A stretch of DNA of 64,000 bases from Onthophagus taurus (GCF_036711975.1 NC_091972.1:17861001-17925000); one strand, 5' to 3'. Positions 12,039-24,925 are shown, counted from the stretch's first letter. Notes: a model not told the origin generated them from the sequence alone. Numbers and translations are program-made.

Positions 12039-12668
12039 ATGGCAAATTTTAATCGAAACAATTCAATTGATTTGGCAATAACAACACAGAATTATCCAAA
12101 TTCCAAAATAACCATGCAACAATTCCAACTGATTGAAGATTACATTCTCAGTGAAATAGATTCAGTTGGTTTTCACAATAACATTTCCCCAAAATTTGAT
12201 GATGCAACATTAATAAACGGGATCGTTCACGTTTACTGCGTTGATATGGAAACAGCGAATTGGCTTTGCCCAAAAATACAAGATAAATCAATTTGGTCAG
12301 ATGAAAAGTTGCAAATTTGTGTTGCAACCGATTTACCTGAATATGTAAAAATTAATTTTCATATTCCTGGTTATAATGGAGACCATAACGAAATCTTAAA
12401 ACAAATTGAAAGCGAAAATATTGGTTTATCAATCAAGTTATGGAATGTTATAAACATAAAAAATACAATAAATGGACAAGATTTGTTAATTTGGATCGAT
12501 TCTATATCCTTTGATTATTTAAAGCGAAACAACTACTTATTTTCTGGGAAATCCCAGAAAGTTGTGTATAGAATTGCAAAATATGATGATGAAGCTGTTT
12601 ATTTTAAAAAAGAATTGTTAAATCTTTCATCAGGACGTTTTGGGATTAATCCTAATATTTTTCTATAG
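12039..12668 (+). CDS. DUF4780-domain protein
   Basis: This single-exon frame encodes 209 residues from ATG 12039 (MANFNRNNSIDLAI). The pattern fits DUF4780, a domain found in many insect proteins of unknown function: TANWLCPKIQDKSIW, then a PEYVKINFHIPG strand, a central helix, LLIWIDSISFDYLKRNNY, and KVVYRI near the end. The frame is open upstream to 11976, but there it overlaps the CPSF3 end in another frame, and ATG 12039 is the first good start. It begins 46 bases after the CPSF3 stop, with no poly(A) signal between. It may therefore be the second frame of a CPSF3 transcript or use a promoter in the CPSF3 intron. An AATAAA lies 21 bases after its stop. The function is unknown. Confidence 0.75.
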   Translation: MANFNRNNSIDLAITTQNYPNSKITMQQFQLIEDYILSEIDSVGFHNNISPKFDDATLINGIVHVYCVDMETANWLCPKIQDKSIWSDEKLQICVATDLPEYVKINFHIPGYNGDHNEILKQIESENIGLSIKLWNVINIKNTINGQDLLIWIDSISFDYLKRNNYLFSGKSQKVVYRIAKYDDEAVYFKKELLNLSSGRFGINPNIFL

Positions 12669-12688
12669 TTTATAATTCGTAAAATAGT

Positions 12689-12721
12689 AATAAAAGTAAA
12701 ATTAATCTATATTTCTTTATT
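12689..12721. promoter_or_regulatory. Convergent poly(A) signals
   Basis: AATAAA at 12689-12694 serves the plus-strand CPSF3/DUF4780 side. AATAAA on the minus strand (complement of 12716-12721) serves the thiolase. The two 3' ends should overlap by some tens of bases, since cleavage normally falls 10-30 bases beyond each signal. The assignment rests on hexamer position only. Confidence 0.6.
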
Positions 12722-12788
12722 GATTAAAAAAGTAATAATTTTAAGCCAATTAATCTTACAAATCCATTAAAAAAATTAATAAAAACTA

Positions 12789-15700
12789 TTACAACGATTC
12801 AATCATAACAGCAATTCCTTGTCCCCCTCCAATACAAGCAGCACCAATTCCATATTTTCCTTTCCTTCTCCTCAATTCATACACCAAATGAGCTGTAATT
12901 CTTGAACCAGAGGCAGCCAAAGGATGTCCTAAAGCAATAGCTCCACCATCAACATTAAACTTATCCATATCTAATTTTAATTCCTTAGCGCATGACAAAG
13001 CTTGAGCTGCAAAAGCTTCGTTTATTTCAACCAAATCAATTTCGCTTAAAGATTTCCCGCTCGCTTTTAAAACGTTTTGAATTGCGGGAACTGGACCGAT
13101 TCCCATAATAGTTGGATCAACACCGACGTATGAGTAAGCTATTACTTTTGCAAGAGGGGTTAAGTTGTTTTGTTTAATAGCTTCGTTACTTGCAAGAACA
13201 ATAGCTCCGGCTCCGTCACAAATACCCTATAAAAAAGCAACAAAAGAGTTTGAGTAATAACATTTTTATTGGTTTTATTACCGAAGCAGATCCAGCTGTG
13301 ACTAAACCATTTTCTTTAAACAAACTGGGTAATTTTTGTAATCCTTCTGCGGTGGTTTTTGGTTTAGGATGTTCGTCAACTTCGATTTGGACTGTTTTTC
13401 CTCGCATGTTAATGGAAACCGGAGCGAGTTCTTCTTTAAATCTCCCGGCTTCTTGAGCGGCCACCCAGTATTGTTGCGATCTTAACGAGAATTTATCCAC
13501 TTCTTCTCTTGTTATTTTACATTGCGCTCCCAATTTTTCAGCCGTTAATGCCATGGGAAGTTTGCAATAAGTATCCGTTAATCCAAGCCATAAAGAATCT
13601 TCTAAAACCGGGGAAACACCCATCGTTGTACCAAATCGTATGTTACGAACGCTGTAGGGTGCTTGCGACATATTTTCAGCCCCACCAGTTAAAACTATTC
13701 TTGCAGCACCGGAATGAATTTCCTACAAAAAAAAATACAACAATCATTTTTGTTTAATGGGGGATAATTTTGTAATAACCTGACATCCATTTACAACCGA
13801 TTGAAATCCAGATCCGCATAATCTATTTACAGTTAATGCGGGTTTTTCGATTGGTACACCCGCTTTAAGCATAGCATGTCTAGCTAAAAATGTTCCATCT
13901 GAAGATGTGCTCTAAACAAATAATTTTTGTGAATGGTGACGAAAAAAGGGGGTTGTATTTATACTTACGGACATAACATTTCCTGAAATTACAGAATCGA
14001 CCAAATCTGGTCGTACGTTTGCTTGGGTTAAAGCTGCTTTAAAAGCTACCGCTTGTAAATCGGTCGCTGAGGTTTTTACAAACTTCCCTCCGTATGTGCC
14101 AAAAGGTGTACGTTTGGCACCAACAATAAATACTCCTAAGTAAGATAATAATTAATTAAATTTAACATAAATTAAATTAAATCATCATGCTTTTATGATA
14201 ATAATACCAGTTGGGTTTGTCTCGCTCAAAAGCGGATGTGCTTTCAATCGTGCGTAAAGTGTTAAGTGTGTTAAGAGTCTCCGTCAGAAGATGTAAAAAG
14301 AATCCATGAAATAACAAACATTACAAATGCCCCAGTGAAACAGGTGTCAAGGTTGGAGCAACACTTACTGCCACAAAAATCCGAGATGTGTTAAATGCGC
14401 TAGTGAACACTGGACCAGCGAATGCACTAAAGCCGAAGAAATCCTGGCTAAATGTTTCAACTGTGGAGAAAATCATCCAGCGAACTACCGAGGATGCATT
14501 GTGATTAAGGAACTACAAGCCACCAGGAATAACAAGTGGAACTAATAAGAGTGGTGAAACTACAGAGAAAACTGTAAGTACATTGATCGATGAAAAAGCT
14601 GACAGTAAATTAGATCTAATACTACAAAAAATACTTCCACAAAAAGATTATCAGGAAATTCTACTGCTTCTTGAAAACAAATTTATACTTGGAGGAGACT
14701 TTAATGCAAAACATATATCTTGGGGTTCTCGGTTCTACAAATACAAAAGAAAGAGAACTGAAACATGCAATAGAGGCCCTAAATTGTGAGGTGCTCTCCA
14801 CTGGTAAACCAACTTACTGGCCAACAGATAGCAGTAAAATTCCGGACCTGCTTGATTTCTTTATTATGAAAAATATGTTGCTTAACTTAGTAAACATAGA
14901 AGAAGAGTTAGAGCTGGACTTAGATCACTCACCAATAATTCTTACTCTAAATAACAAAGTATGTAACAAAGAACCCTTTTTATCACTAACTGGAATCTAT
15001 TTCAACAAACATTAGATAATAAAATACATTATCTCACCTCAACACCTATTTTAACACCAAAACCTAAATCTAACATATACAGTGAAATTCCCCTAACTCG
15101 AATCACTAAGGGAGCGGAAGAAAACTTCGAAATATGGAGAATAGTAGAAGTTAGAGAAAAATTAGTAGAATTTCAGCTCTAAAGAAAATCATTAGAAATG
15201 TACTTTTCTAATACGCATATTTAAAACAGAAACCTTAATACTATTGAAAGTAGAAAATTAATCAAGTTTTTTAAAGCAATCCGTAATTTTCTTTTGGCTT
15301 AAAGTGGACAATCGCTCTTTGTCGAAAAAATCTTCTATTAAATTATGAATATTATGTGGAACATTCTCTATTGATAATACAAAGGTTTCAAGCTTTCTAA
15401 GAGAGGAATAAGCTTCATCAAATGTAGGCACAGTGATAACTATTCCGTTTTCAAGATTATCATCACCCTCATTTGATTCTGAAACAATACCGTGAGATAG
15501 GGTCGCTTGGACACGTTTTTCAAGATTAAAAGTGAAGAAATAAAGTTAGGGCAACAGAAACTTGTTCATCATACCAACCTAACCTTCAGGATTATATAGC
15601 TATCATAAAACATTGAAAATACCTTATACAAATAACAAAAAGTATATAAAGAAGTGATGTCCGAATAGCCCCGTTGTTAGGGCTTCTTGGACACTAAACT

Positions 15701-18700
15701 TCGTTTTAGGGACAATCTCTTACTTTGCATGTCAGATGGTCAAGTTCCCCTGAAAATATAACTGAAGCATTAAGGAATGTATTTTTATTAATGTTAATTC
15801 TGATGGACAGGTTGTTTCTAGCGATAAAAGAATCGATGAAATCTGGACCTGGATTGTTGTTGTTGAAGACCTTGACCTCCTTCCCTTGTCTATCTAGGTA
15901 TTTTTTCACCACATCTCCAATGTCGGCCTTTGTTAAGGGGAACCCCCAATTAGCAACGACAGCTAAAGTTTCAGAAGTCAACAGCTCCTCAGACTTGCTT
16001 AAAACAGTCGAATGTCCAAGGGGTCTTGAATTCCTTCCAAGCATCTTCCGTACTAATGTTGTCCGAGGCACTTTGAACGTTTCTCCGGCCTTTTTCCTTG
16101 ACATCCCCTTCCGAACTGCATCGATAGCCTTTTCCAAGTCTTCCACTTTGTAATCCGTGTAGGATTTTGACCTTAGAGTTTTTTGATACGTGCACACAAA
16201 TTTTAATCAGTGACTTCCTTTGATAACAAGAAACAAAAACATTACCTAACCTCGCTTTTATGACACAGGACTGAACACGGACACTACATGCGTTCTGTCC
16301 ATGTAGTCCCGGGGTGGCCAAGTAGCCTCATCTTACGATAAGAACATTAGATTTATTTTGGTTCAAGAGTCTGTAGTTTCTGATCCAGAGTCTATGTGGT
16401 TTGATTCTGTAGTTAAAATTACTTACACAGCGGATTCGAATATTTTATTCTTTGGTAAATTCGACTTATAGAAGTAAAAGTTGAAGAAATTCCATAGTGG
16501 TTCAGTTCGACTTACAGAGAAATTCGAGTTAGGGAAATTTGACTTAGAGAGATAAAAACACATTTGAAGCCTAGTCAAACGCTTGAGGTTACGAAAATTA
16601 TTCGACTTAGAGGATAATTCGAGATATAGAAGTTCGAGTTAGGGGAATTTCACTGTATCCTAAATTCATTAGAAACAAAATTGCAGAAAAACGAAAAGCG
16701 AGAAAGAAATGACAAAGCAATAGAACTCCTAGTGATAAAACTAAATTAAATAAAACAACAGCCGAATTAAGAGCATTAACCGATTAATGCCACAAACAAA
16801 ATAATATTCAAAAATACTTAAAAGATGTTACTGACGATGCCAGTACTAATTATTCTCTGTAGAAGCCAACAAGAAAGCTGAAAGTTCCATAAACACATAC
16901 ACCTCCAATTCGAAATAGTAATGGTAATTGGGCTAAGAGCAATCAAGAAAAAATTAATTTGTTTGCTGAACATCTGAAAGAAACTTTTACATCAGACAGT
17001 CCAACAACTATGTTAAATAGTGTTCCTAGCATAATTCAAAGTGACCAGCAGAGTATTATGAAATACAAAAACTAAATGTGAAACATTGAAACATCTACCA
17101 AAACAGGCGATTACAAAACTATTACACATAATTAATGCTGCTTTTAAACAGAGATACTTTCCAAGTATATGGAAAGTTGCTGAAATAATAATGATACCAA
17201 AACCTGGTAAACCCCCTACAGATGTTACATCATATAGACTAGTGGTGGAACGGATATCCAGCCTATCCGGCCTTTTTTTTAAATCCGACCGGATACCGGA
17301 TAGTTACCTTACTACTTAGTACTCCAAGCACAATAAATTCACAATTAACATTTTAATGAAATTAGATTACTAAGGTATCAGAGAGATACTCCCGCTGGCT
17401 GTAGTATGCGCCCTTTATCAGAAATATTTTAACTTTACTTTTAAAACTGTTTAGTTCATTTATTTGTTATAGATAGACTATTCGGAAGCCGATTATATAA
17501 TTTAACAAAATTATATTGTGGGCTTCTTTCGTACAAAGACGTTCTGTGCGCGGGCAGTGGCAGACTGTTACTATTTCGCGTATTGTAACAATTATTATGG
17601 TTATTAAAGTGTTGAATATTTTTCTTAACAAAAATTATGGCTTTCCATATATAGATACACGGAAAGGTCAGCAACTCTTGTTCCCTAAAAACAGCCCTGC
17701 ATGATTCAGCGACTCCGAGCCCAAAAATCATTCTCAACACTCTCTTTTGTGACACAAAAGCACGTTGCCAATCGGTAACCAGACCCCATATTAAGATGTT
17801 ATATGTAAGGTGAGAAAAACACAATGCATAATAGGCTTGTAATATCGATCCTTCAGCCAAACACGATTTTAGCCTTAATATTGCATAGTAACCGGAATTC
17901 AATCTGGAGCATACCTGGTCTATATATGATCTAAAGGACAAGTTACAGGCAACGGATGTGTCGTCTGCATACATTATCAAGTGAACTTCCCTGTCAATGT
18001 GCTTGGGTAGGTCATTAATAAATAATAAAAATGTTAAGGGTCCAAGAATGGAGCCCTGGGGGACCGCTAAAATTACCCTCATACTACGACCAGTCATAAA
18101 TGAAATGACCAGTCGAGTATCGGACCACGGATCCCTAATATGAACAGTTTGTAACCAACAAACTCCGGAGATAAGGAGTCGAAGGCACTAGTCAAATCGA
18201 AAAATAAGCCACAGGCGAAGTTACCCCTATCTAGTATTCCTAGATTATTATCCTAGATTATACCTGAAATAATCGATTGTGGCGGAGTACTTTGAAGCAG
18301 TACTATTCCGTGTATCTTTACCGATTTCAATCTTAACACACTGCCAAAACGCTTTTGTGCAATTCTCGGAAATCACTATTTTATTTGACAAATCATTTCT
18401 TTTTGTATTGTCTATGAGGGACTTATACTTAGATTTCAATTTCGTGTAATTTGGTTTAAGTTCAGGGAAATCATTGGTCATGAGCCAATAAGTATTTTTC
18501 AAGTGGCTACCTGCATCTCTGATTTCCTGGGTGTCCCATTTTGAGAGGCCACAACCAGCAGGAGGACGCCTCTGTTTTAACGGACAACACATATCGTAAA
18601 AATACATGAACATTACTGAAAACTCACGATACAGATCGTTAACATCGGGGTCACTGGATGACAATACTAAGTTCCAGTCTATCACATTAATCTTAGACCT

Positions 18701-21700
18701 AAGTAAAATTAGTATCTCTTTTAGGTGTTGGGCACTGCAGATAATGATCAAGTATTTATATCAGGTTTGTCATTAGCAACCTCATTGTAACAATCACAAT
18801 ACGATATATAAACTCTCTTGTTGCAATTTCGTCTAGTTTTCTTCTTCTCACTTGTAATTCATTATCACATTCATTACTAACAGAACTGTCGCTGTTATCA
18901 CTTTTGATTATTAATTAAAATATCCTCTTTTTAATGCAACAAGCCGTTTTGAAGAATCGCTCTTAGTTTTTGAGAAATAAATTTTTGAAATAATCGACAA
19001 TTTTTTCGAATTTTGCAATTTTCGCCGATTAAATTTTAGTAATTCGTATAAAATCGATTTCTTGGAATATGAGTATGAAAATTACCCAAAGTGTTAATAA
19101 AAGTGTCCTCTTCCCAATGAACCAACACGTTTTGAAAAATAACTTTTAGTTTTTGAGAAAACAATATTTGAAGTTTTGATAAAATTTTCAATCTTGCAAT
19201 TTTCATCGATAACTTTCAAAATTCGCTATAAAATTAATTTCTTGAAGGATCCTTGTGGAAATATTACCAATTATTAATTAAAGTATCCTCTTTTTAATGC
19301 AAAAAGGCGTATTGCAAAATCAGGTTTAGTTCTTGAGAAATAAATTTTTGAAATAATCAACAAAGTTTTCGAATTTTGCAATTTTCGTCATTAAATTTTA
19401 ATAAATCGTATAAAATCGATTTCTTGCAATATGAGTATGAAAATTTCCCAAAATGTTAATAAAAGTGTCCTCTTTCCATAGAACCAACCCGTTTTGGAAA
19501 ATAACTTTTAGTTTTTGAGAAAACAATATTTGAAGTTTTGAAAAACTTTTCTATGTTGCAAATTTCATCGATAACTTGAAAATTCGCTATAAAATTAATT
19601 TGTTGAAGGATCCTTGCGGAAATATCATCAATTATTAATTAAAGTATTCTCTTTTTAATGCAAAAAGGCGTATTGCAAAATCACGTTTAGTTCTTGAGAA
19701 ATAAATTTTTGAAATAATCAACAAAGTTTTCGAATTTTGCAATTTTCGTCATTAAATTTTAATAATTCGTATAAAATCGATTTCTTGCAATATGAGTATG
19801 AAAATTTCCCAAAATGTTAATAAAAGTGTCCTCTTTCCATAGAACCAACCCGTTTTGGAAAATAACTTTTAGTTTTTGAGAAAACAATATTTGAAGTTTT
19901 GAAAAACTTTTCGATGTTGCAAATTTCATCGATAACTTGAAAATTCGCTATAAAATTAATTTGTTGAAGGATCCTTGTGGAAATATCACCAATTATTAAT
20001 TAAAGTATTCTCTTTTTAATGCAAAAAACCGCTTTGAAAAATCACTTTTAGTTCTAGAGAAAAAAATTTTTGAAATAATCGAAATTTTTTCGAATTTTAC
20101 AATTTTCGCTGATTAAATTTTAATAATTCGTATAAAATCGATTTCTTGGAATATGAGTACGAAAATTTCCCAAAATGTTAACAAAAGTGTCCTCTTTCCA
20201 TAGAACCAACCCGTTTTGGAAAATAACTTTTAGTTTTTGAAAAAACAATATTTGAAGTTTTGATAAAATTTTCGATGTTGCAATTTACATCAATAACTTT
20301 AAAAATTCGCTATAAAATTAATTTCTTGAAGGATCCTTGTGGAAATATCACCAATTATTAATTAAAGTATCCTCTTTTTAATGCAAAAAACCGTTTTGAA
20401 AAATCACTTTTAGTTCTTGAGAAAAAAATTTTTGAAATAATCGACATTTTTTTCGAATTTTGCAATTTTCGCCAATTAAATTTTAAAAATTCGTATAAAA
20501 TCGATTTCTTGGAATATGAGTTCGAAAATTTCCCAAAATGTCAATAAAAGTGTCCTCTTTCCATAGAACCAACCCGTTTTGGAAAATAACTTTTAGTTTT
20601 TGAGAAAACAATATTTGAAGTTTTGATAAACTTTTCGACGTTGCAATTTTCATCGATAACTTTCAAAATTCGATATAGAATCCATTTCTTGAAGGATTTT
20701 TGTGGATATATCGCCAATTATTAATTAAAGTATCCTTTTTTTAGAGTTGATCTCATTATTACCCTTACTATCAAAACCACTTGAAAAATTATTATTAAAA
20801 AGCCTAAAACCTGTCATAGAACAAAAAGGCCGTAAAATAACGAATACCATCGAAATAGTAATGGAAGAAAATAAAGTCTGCTTCGCCGTATTTTTGGATG
20901 TTGCACAAGCTTTCAGCAAAGTCTCTCTCAAATCGTATCTTTCTGATCGATATTTTAGAGTAAAATACGAAAGCGCTTATAAACCACTACATGAAACACA
21001 AGCCGGCGTTCCTCAAGGAAGTGTGCCTGGGCCAACAGTGTACTTACTCTACACATTTGACCTTCCTCAGATACCAGAAACTTTAACAAGAACATTCGCA
21101 GATGAGACAGCGATCTTAGCTGTTGCAGAAAATGAAGTAATTGCAGCAAATAAGTTTCTATTGGCCTTAAATTCAATAGAAAACTGGACCAAACGATGAC
21201 TAATAAAATTACTTTACTTTTAAGAAAGTAAACTATGTCCCAATACACATAAATAGCAATGCTTTATGCCAAACTCAAATGGAAAGCTCAAGTCAAAAAG
21301 AAATGTGAGGAACTTGATATCAAATTTAGATACCTATATTGGCTTATTGGCAGAAAATCTACGTTATCACGAAGTAACAATTTGCTAATGTACAAGCAAG
21401 TATTAAAACCAAAATCGACAATTCTGATTCAAAGATTATTAAAACAAAACCAGTAATAACCGAATGCTTTTATTATTATAGCTTTTGGTGAAAGTTTCGA
21501 ACAAAAATGTAAAGTTTATTGTGATAAAAATAAAGAGGGAAAGAGAAAATTCCGAAAGAGATTATATGAAGAACCTTAAGAACACTCGCAAAAAGATTTA
21601 ATTGAGATTAACAAAATAAGGAAATGTGAAGAGATCTTTCTGGTTATGATTAAATTGATAATAACGTGTTATCGTTTTTAAACAAAATCTTTACGTAATT

Positions 21701-22112
21701 TGTTATAAATTCAGACTTTCGACATAATTTTAAACAAAAAAAATTAAATCTTGGTGGCTAACTTCTATATTACATTAAAAGAATTATAATAAACAAAAAA
21801 TACCATTATTTTATAAACTATTTCGCAACAAGTTATAAGATACAGCTATAAAAATATAGTTTATCGCCAGGGCATGATTTTTACGAAACCACGTTCGATT
21901 ATATCAATCCATTTAAAAACTGGTAAACATAATTTAAAATTCTAAACGATTGGTTCTATTTATAACTTACCTTGCAGTAAATTAAAGAAAACTACTAAAC
22001 AACATTTTATTATTTATGAGCGTTACAATAATTAATTAAATAGCGTTGTAATGTATAAATGTTTGATTTAATTGTTTAACAATTTTTACCTACCTTTAAC
22101 TGCAGAGGTCAT
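12789..22112 (-). CDS. yip2: 3-ketoacyl-CoA thiolase, mitochondrial (ACAA2 / yip2)
   Basis: This enzyme catalyses the last thiolytic step of mitochondrial fatty-acid beta-oxidation. Exons on the minus strand are 22112-22094, 14135-13969, 13911-13780, 13722-13282 and 13226-12789, giving 398 codons (human ACAA2 has 397). The 19-base first exon reads MTSAVK and joins across an 8.0 kb intron to GVFIVGAKRTPFG; the match to the family's N-terminus supports this distant start. NRLCGSG holds the nucleophile Cys94, NEAFAAQ and ALGHPLA the active-site Asn/His loops, and ACIGGGQG the second Cys (384). GHPLAASG replaces the usual GHPLGASG. The exons look intact. Intron 1 is full of nested transposons. 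It is tail-to-tail with the DUF4780 gene and head-to-head with PSMA4. Confidence 0.95.
15080..16655 (-). mobile_element. pogo/Tigger-like DNA transposon inserted in the Jockey LINE
   Basis: The ends are CAGTGAAATTCCCCTAACTC and its exact complement, with a 23-base perfect terminal inverted repeat ending in TCGAA. TA flanks both sides (15078-15079 and 16656-16657). The element is 1576 bases long. Additional copies of a 'ttcgagttagaga'-type word lie inside the right arm (about 16450-16640). The interior carries a broken pogo-type transposase on the minus strand. It cleanly splits the Jockey endonuclease from the reverse transcriptase, so it is younger than that LINE. Confidence 0.9.
15706..16321 (-). 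pseudogene. pogo/jerky-like transposase N-terminal remnant
   Basis: On the minus strand from about 16197 the frame reads a psq-type helix-turn-helix (DYKVEDLEKAIDAVRKGMSR, then KAGETFKVPRTTL). A CENP-B-type DNA-binding segment follows (GFPLTKADIGDVVKKYLDRQ, then NPGPDFIDSFIARNNLSIR). The DDE nuclease domain is absent, since the coding match stops near 15760 and the element ends at 15080. It can bind DNA at best, and no expression evidence is visible. The opposite-strand frame at 15725-16153 is a shadow. Confidence 0.8.
17239..17330. repeat. hAT-like transposon end
   Basis: TAGTGGTGGAACGGATATCC starts exactly where the Jockey reverse transcriptase breaks off. A related end, TAGTGGTGTAACGGATATCC, occurs at 37505. 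CAGTGGTG-like termini are typical of hAT elements. The partner end was not identified, so this block may be a truncated element brought in with the LINE and satellite that follow. Confidence 0.4.
17456..18800 (-). mobile_element. CR1-like LINE fragment (reverse transcriptase)
   Basis: Minus-strand frames at 18751-18248 (endonuclease-RT linker: LKSKYKSLIDNTKRNDL, CTKAFWQCVK) and 18097-17456 (VPQGSILGPLTFLLFINDLP, then HLIMYADDTSVA) belong to one LINE ORF2. YADD is intact, but the two pieces are in different frames and the middle of the palm is missing. The tail shows the usual CR1/Jockey-like LTYNILIWG and LPNSLS segments. A truncated relative lies at 37547-37729. It sits in the block that interrupts the Jockey LINE. 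Confidence 0.8.
18910..20745. repeat. Dimeric ~362-base satellite array (five units)
   Basis: The phrase aagtatcctctttttaatgc recurs at about 18918, 19281, 19642, 20003, 20365 and 20728, spacings of 361-363 bases. Each unit has two diverged halves of about 180 bases. Half A has 'ttgagaaataaatttttgaa' and 'tataaaatcgatttcttgg'. Half B has 'ttgagaaaacaatatttgaa' and 'tataaaattaatttcttgaa'. The array stops exactly where the Jockey reverse transcriptase resumes. The same dimer is found in vasa intron 7 (45030-46055). No coding potential is seen. Confidence 0.9.
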
Positions 22113-22755
22113 AGTAACTCTTAATGCTCGCTCAAACCACCGAATACTATTAAACGATCAAACCGATCCACACAATAAATAAATGGAACCGTAAACGTTC
22201 AATGTCCAAAGGGCATACGGTAGATGAAGAGTTTTGTACTGCATATTTATTCTAATTTGCTTACTCGATGCATATTTTTTACAAAATCTCTCTACATAAT
22301 TGGATCATTTAGGCATCCTTTCTTACAATTCTATTTTAATTTAAACTACAAAATATGTTATACTCTAACCATAATAGATAAAAAGTTAATACAACAACTT
22401 ATTTTAAAGTTTTTCATAAAGTTTATTAATTCTTTAAGATATTAATCTTATCAATTAATTTAAATCTAAGTAATAATAATTAATATCATTTAAAATTATC
22501 CTCCTAACCTATAAATAAAGTATAATAATAATAGTTTATACACATAAACTAATAAAGTATAAAGAGATTTAAAGTTTCTTTAATCAAATTTATTTATTTA
22601 TCTAGGGAATTTTTGTTATTACAAGTTGCCAATTTAATCAAATGAAATTCGTGCAATCACAACTGTCAAAAATTGAATACCGCTTTTGTCGAATCATTAT
22701 CATTTAACACTTTTTGGTACATTTACAAGTTTTAATAAGCGTATAATTAAAAAAA
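22113..22755. promoter_or_regulatory. Divergent promoter region between thiolase and PSMA4
   Basis: The start codons of the minus-strand thiolase (22112) and plus-strand PSMA4 (22756) are 643 bases apart with no gene between. Both 5' ends and any shared promoter must lie here. The sequence is AT-rich and I cannot place a TATA box or initiator with confidence. A short open frame at 22224-22445 looks like chance. Confidence 0.55.
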
Positions 22756-23828
<1,073 letters not shown>

Positions 23829-24149
23829 ACTTGATTATATGCTTTTATGGGATTTAATTTTTATATAAGTTAATAAAATAATCATTTTGTGTTTCTCTAT
23901 AATATGATTTTAATAATTGTTTGTATATACATCCAAAGCTATGTTGTTAAAAAGGTGATTCCCCAAAAATGGTTCTTGTAAGAATAATAATGTTCATTAT
24001 TGACTGATATGTATCTCTTTTATCATGCTTGTTTAAGACATAGGGTAGAAAAATGTATTTGACGGCATGAGCCCCTCAATAATTTGTTTTTAAAAATCAT
24101 TTAAATGCATTAATGCTGGATCTGAGCTTATTGGGCTTCTTTAGATGCT

Positions 24150-24690
24150 ACAATTGGACCGCGTTATGCATCACTTGACTAAGCAACAAATGAACAATGT
24201 TGAGAAAAAGTATAAAAATAAAAAGAGTGCGGAAAAGTGACTAACACTAGATTAACTTCAGTAATAAAACTTCTATTATATGATAACTAACTTTAGGTTT
24301 AAAATGTCAACCTCAACCTCTTTGACATATTTGTAATATTCATTAAAAATCCTTTAACATGAGTACAAACACGACATATTTATCTTCAATATTAATGAAG
24401 TTATGGTCAACTTCCGATTAAGAATGTCAACGTAAATTTTGACATATTTGTAATCGTCGTGAAAAATCCTTTAAAATGAGTCGAAACATGATACGTTTAA
24501 TTCCAATATTACTCGAGGTATAAGCAACTTCCGGTTTGAAATGTCAATGTCATTTTGACATATTCTTAATTTTTATAAAATGTCTTAAAATTGATCACAA
24601 AACCAAAAATTCAACAAAAAAATTAAAAATTAAGGTTGGTATTAATAATTAAATTGCTATCTTCATTGTTGCTAACTTAGGATTTAATAT
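24150..24690 (+). repeat. Dispersed repeat family A, copy 2
   Basis: The stretch begins 'ggaccgcgttatgcatcact' and ends 'ttcattgttgctaactta', matching the complement of 1-1016 but about half as long. It carries two to three of the diverged ~110-base subunits (CCGGTTTGAAATGTCAA-type words). A lone copy of the outer end, 'ggaccgcgttatacatcact', also occurs at 29906. No coding frame. Confidence 0.7.
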
Positions 24691-24925
24691 TTTTTATCGC
24701 CCACCGGCAGCAAAACAATACTTTATGCTATCCATTTGCGGCAGTAAAATGACACTTTGTGCTACTGTCCAGTTAAGTGTGCATTTAATTCATTTGTTTT
24801 ACTTTACCTGCCGCTAAATGCTGTCAATTTGAAAAAAATCTCGTAAAACAACACCGGGATTTGAACCCGGTACCTCCTACTTGAAAGCGCACTGACTTTC
24901 CACCATACTACCGACCTCTCATACG
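24690..24925 (-). repeat. tRNA-derived SINE
   Basis: On the minus strand there is a box A-like word TAGTATGGTGG (24910-24900). About 30 bases later comes a box B, GGTTCAAATCC (24868-24858), inside a perfect five-pair T-arm stem CCGGG/CCCGG. The acceptor ends do not pair, so it is not a working tRNA gene. The downstream body ('cagcatttagcggcaggtaa', 'cactttgtgctactg' region) is unrelated to tRNA, as in SINEs. It lies against the end of repeat family A. Confidence 0.7.

Larger units (their letters stand above)
14270..21458 (+). mobile_element. Jockey-type LINE, broken into three blocks by later insertions
   Basis: The blocks are about 14270-15079, 16656-17238 and 20748-21458. The ORF1 tail shows zinc knuckles (CHKNPRCVKCASEHWTSEC, then CFNCGENHPANYRGC). 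The ORF2 endonuclease follows: FILGGDFNAKHISWG, PTYWP, LDHSPIILTL. Reverse transcriptase begins in block 2 (YFPSIWKVAEIIMIPKPGKP, then SYR) and continues in block 3 (ISLLPLLSKPLEKLL, FAVFLDVAQAFSK, GVPQGSVPGP). The catalytic box reads FADE instead of YADD, and part of the palm is missing after AFSK. Stops and frameshifts occur throughout, so it is dead. It lies in thiolase intron 1, antisense to that gene. Confidence 0.85.

Noticed and set aside
15725-16153. 142-codon plus-strand frame
   Set aside because: It is the complement of the pogo-type transposase remnant, which explains its openness.
24845-24920. Possible tRNA gene
   Set aside because: The T-arm and boxes are good, but the acceptor arms do not pair and no convincing anticodon arm forms; it fits a SINE head better.
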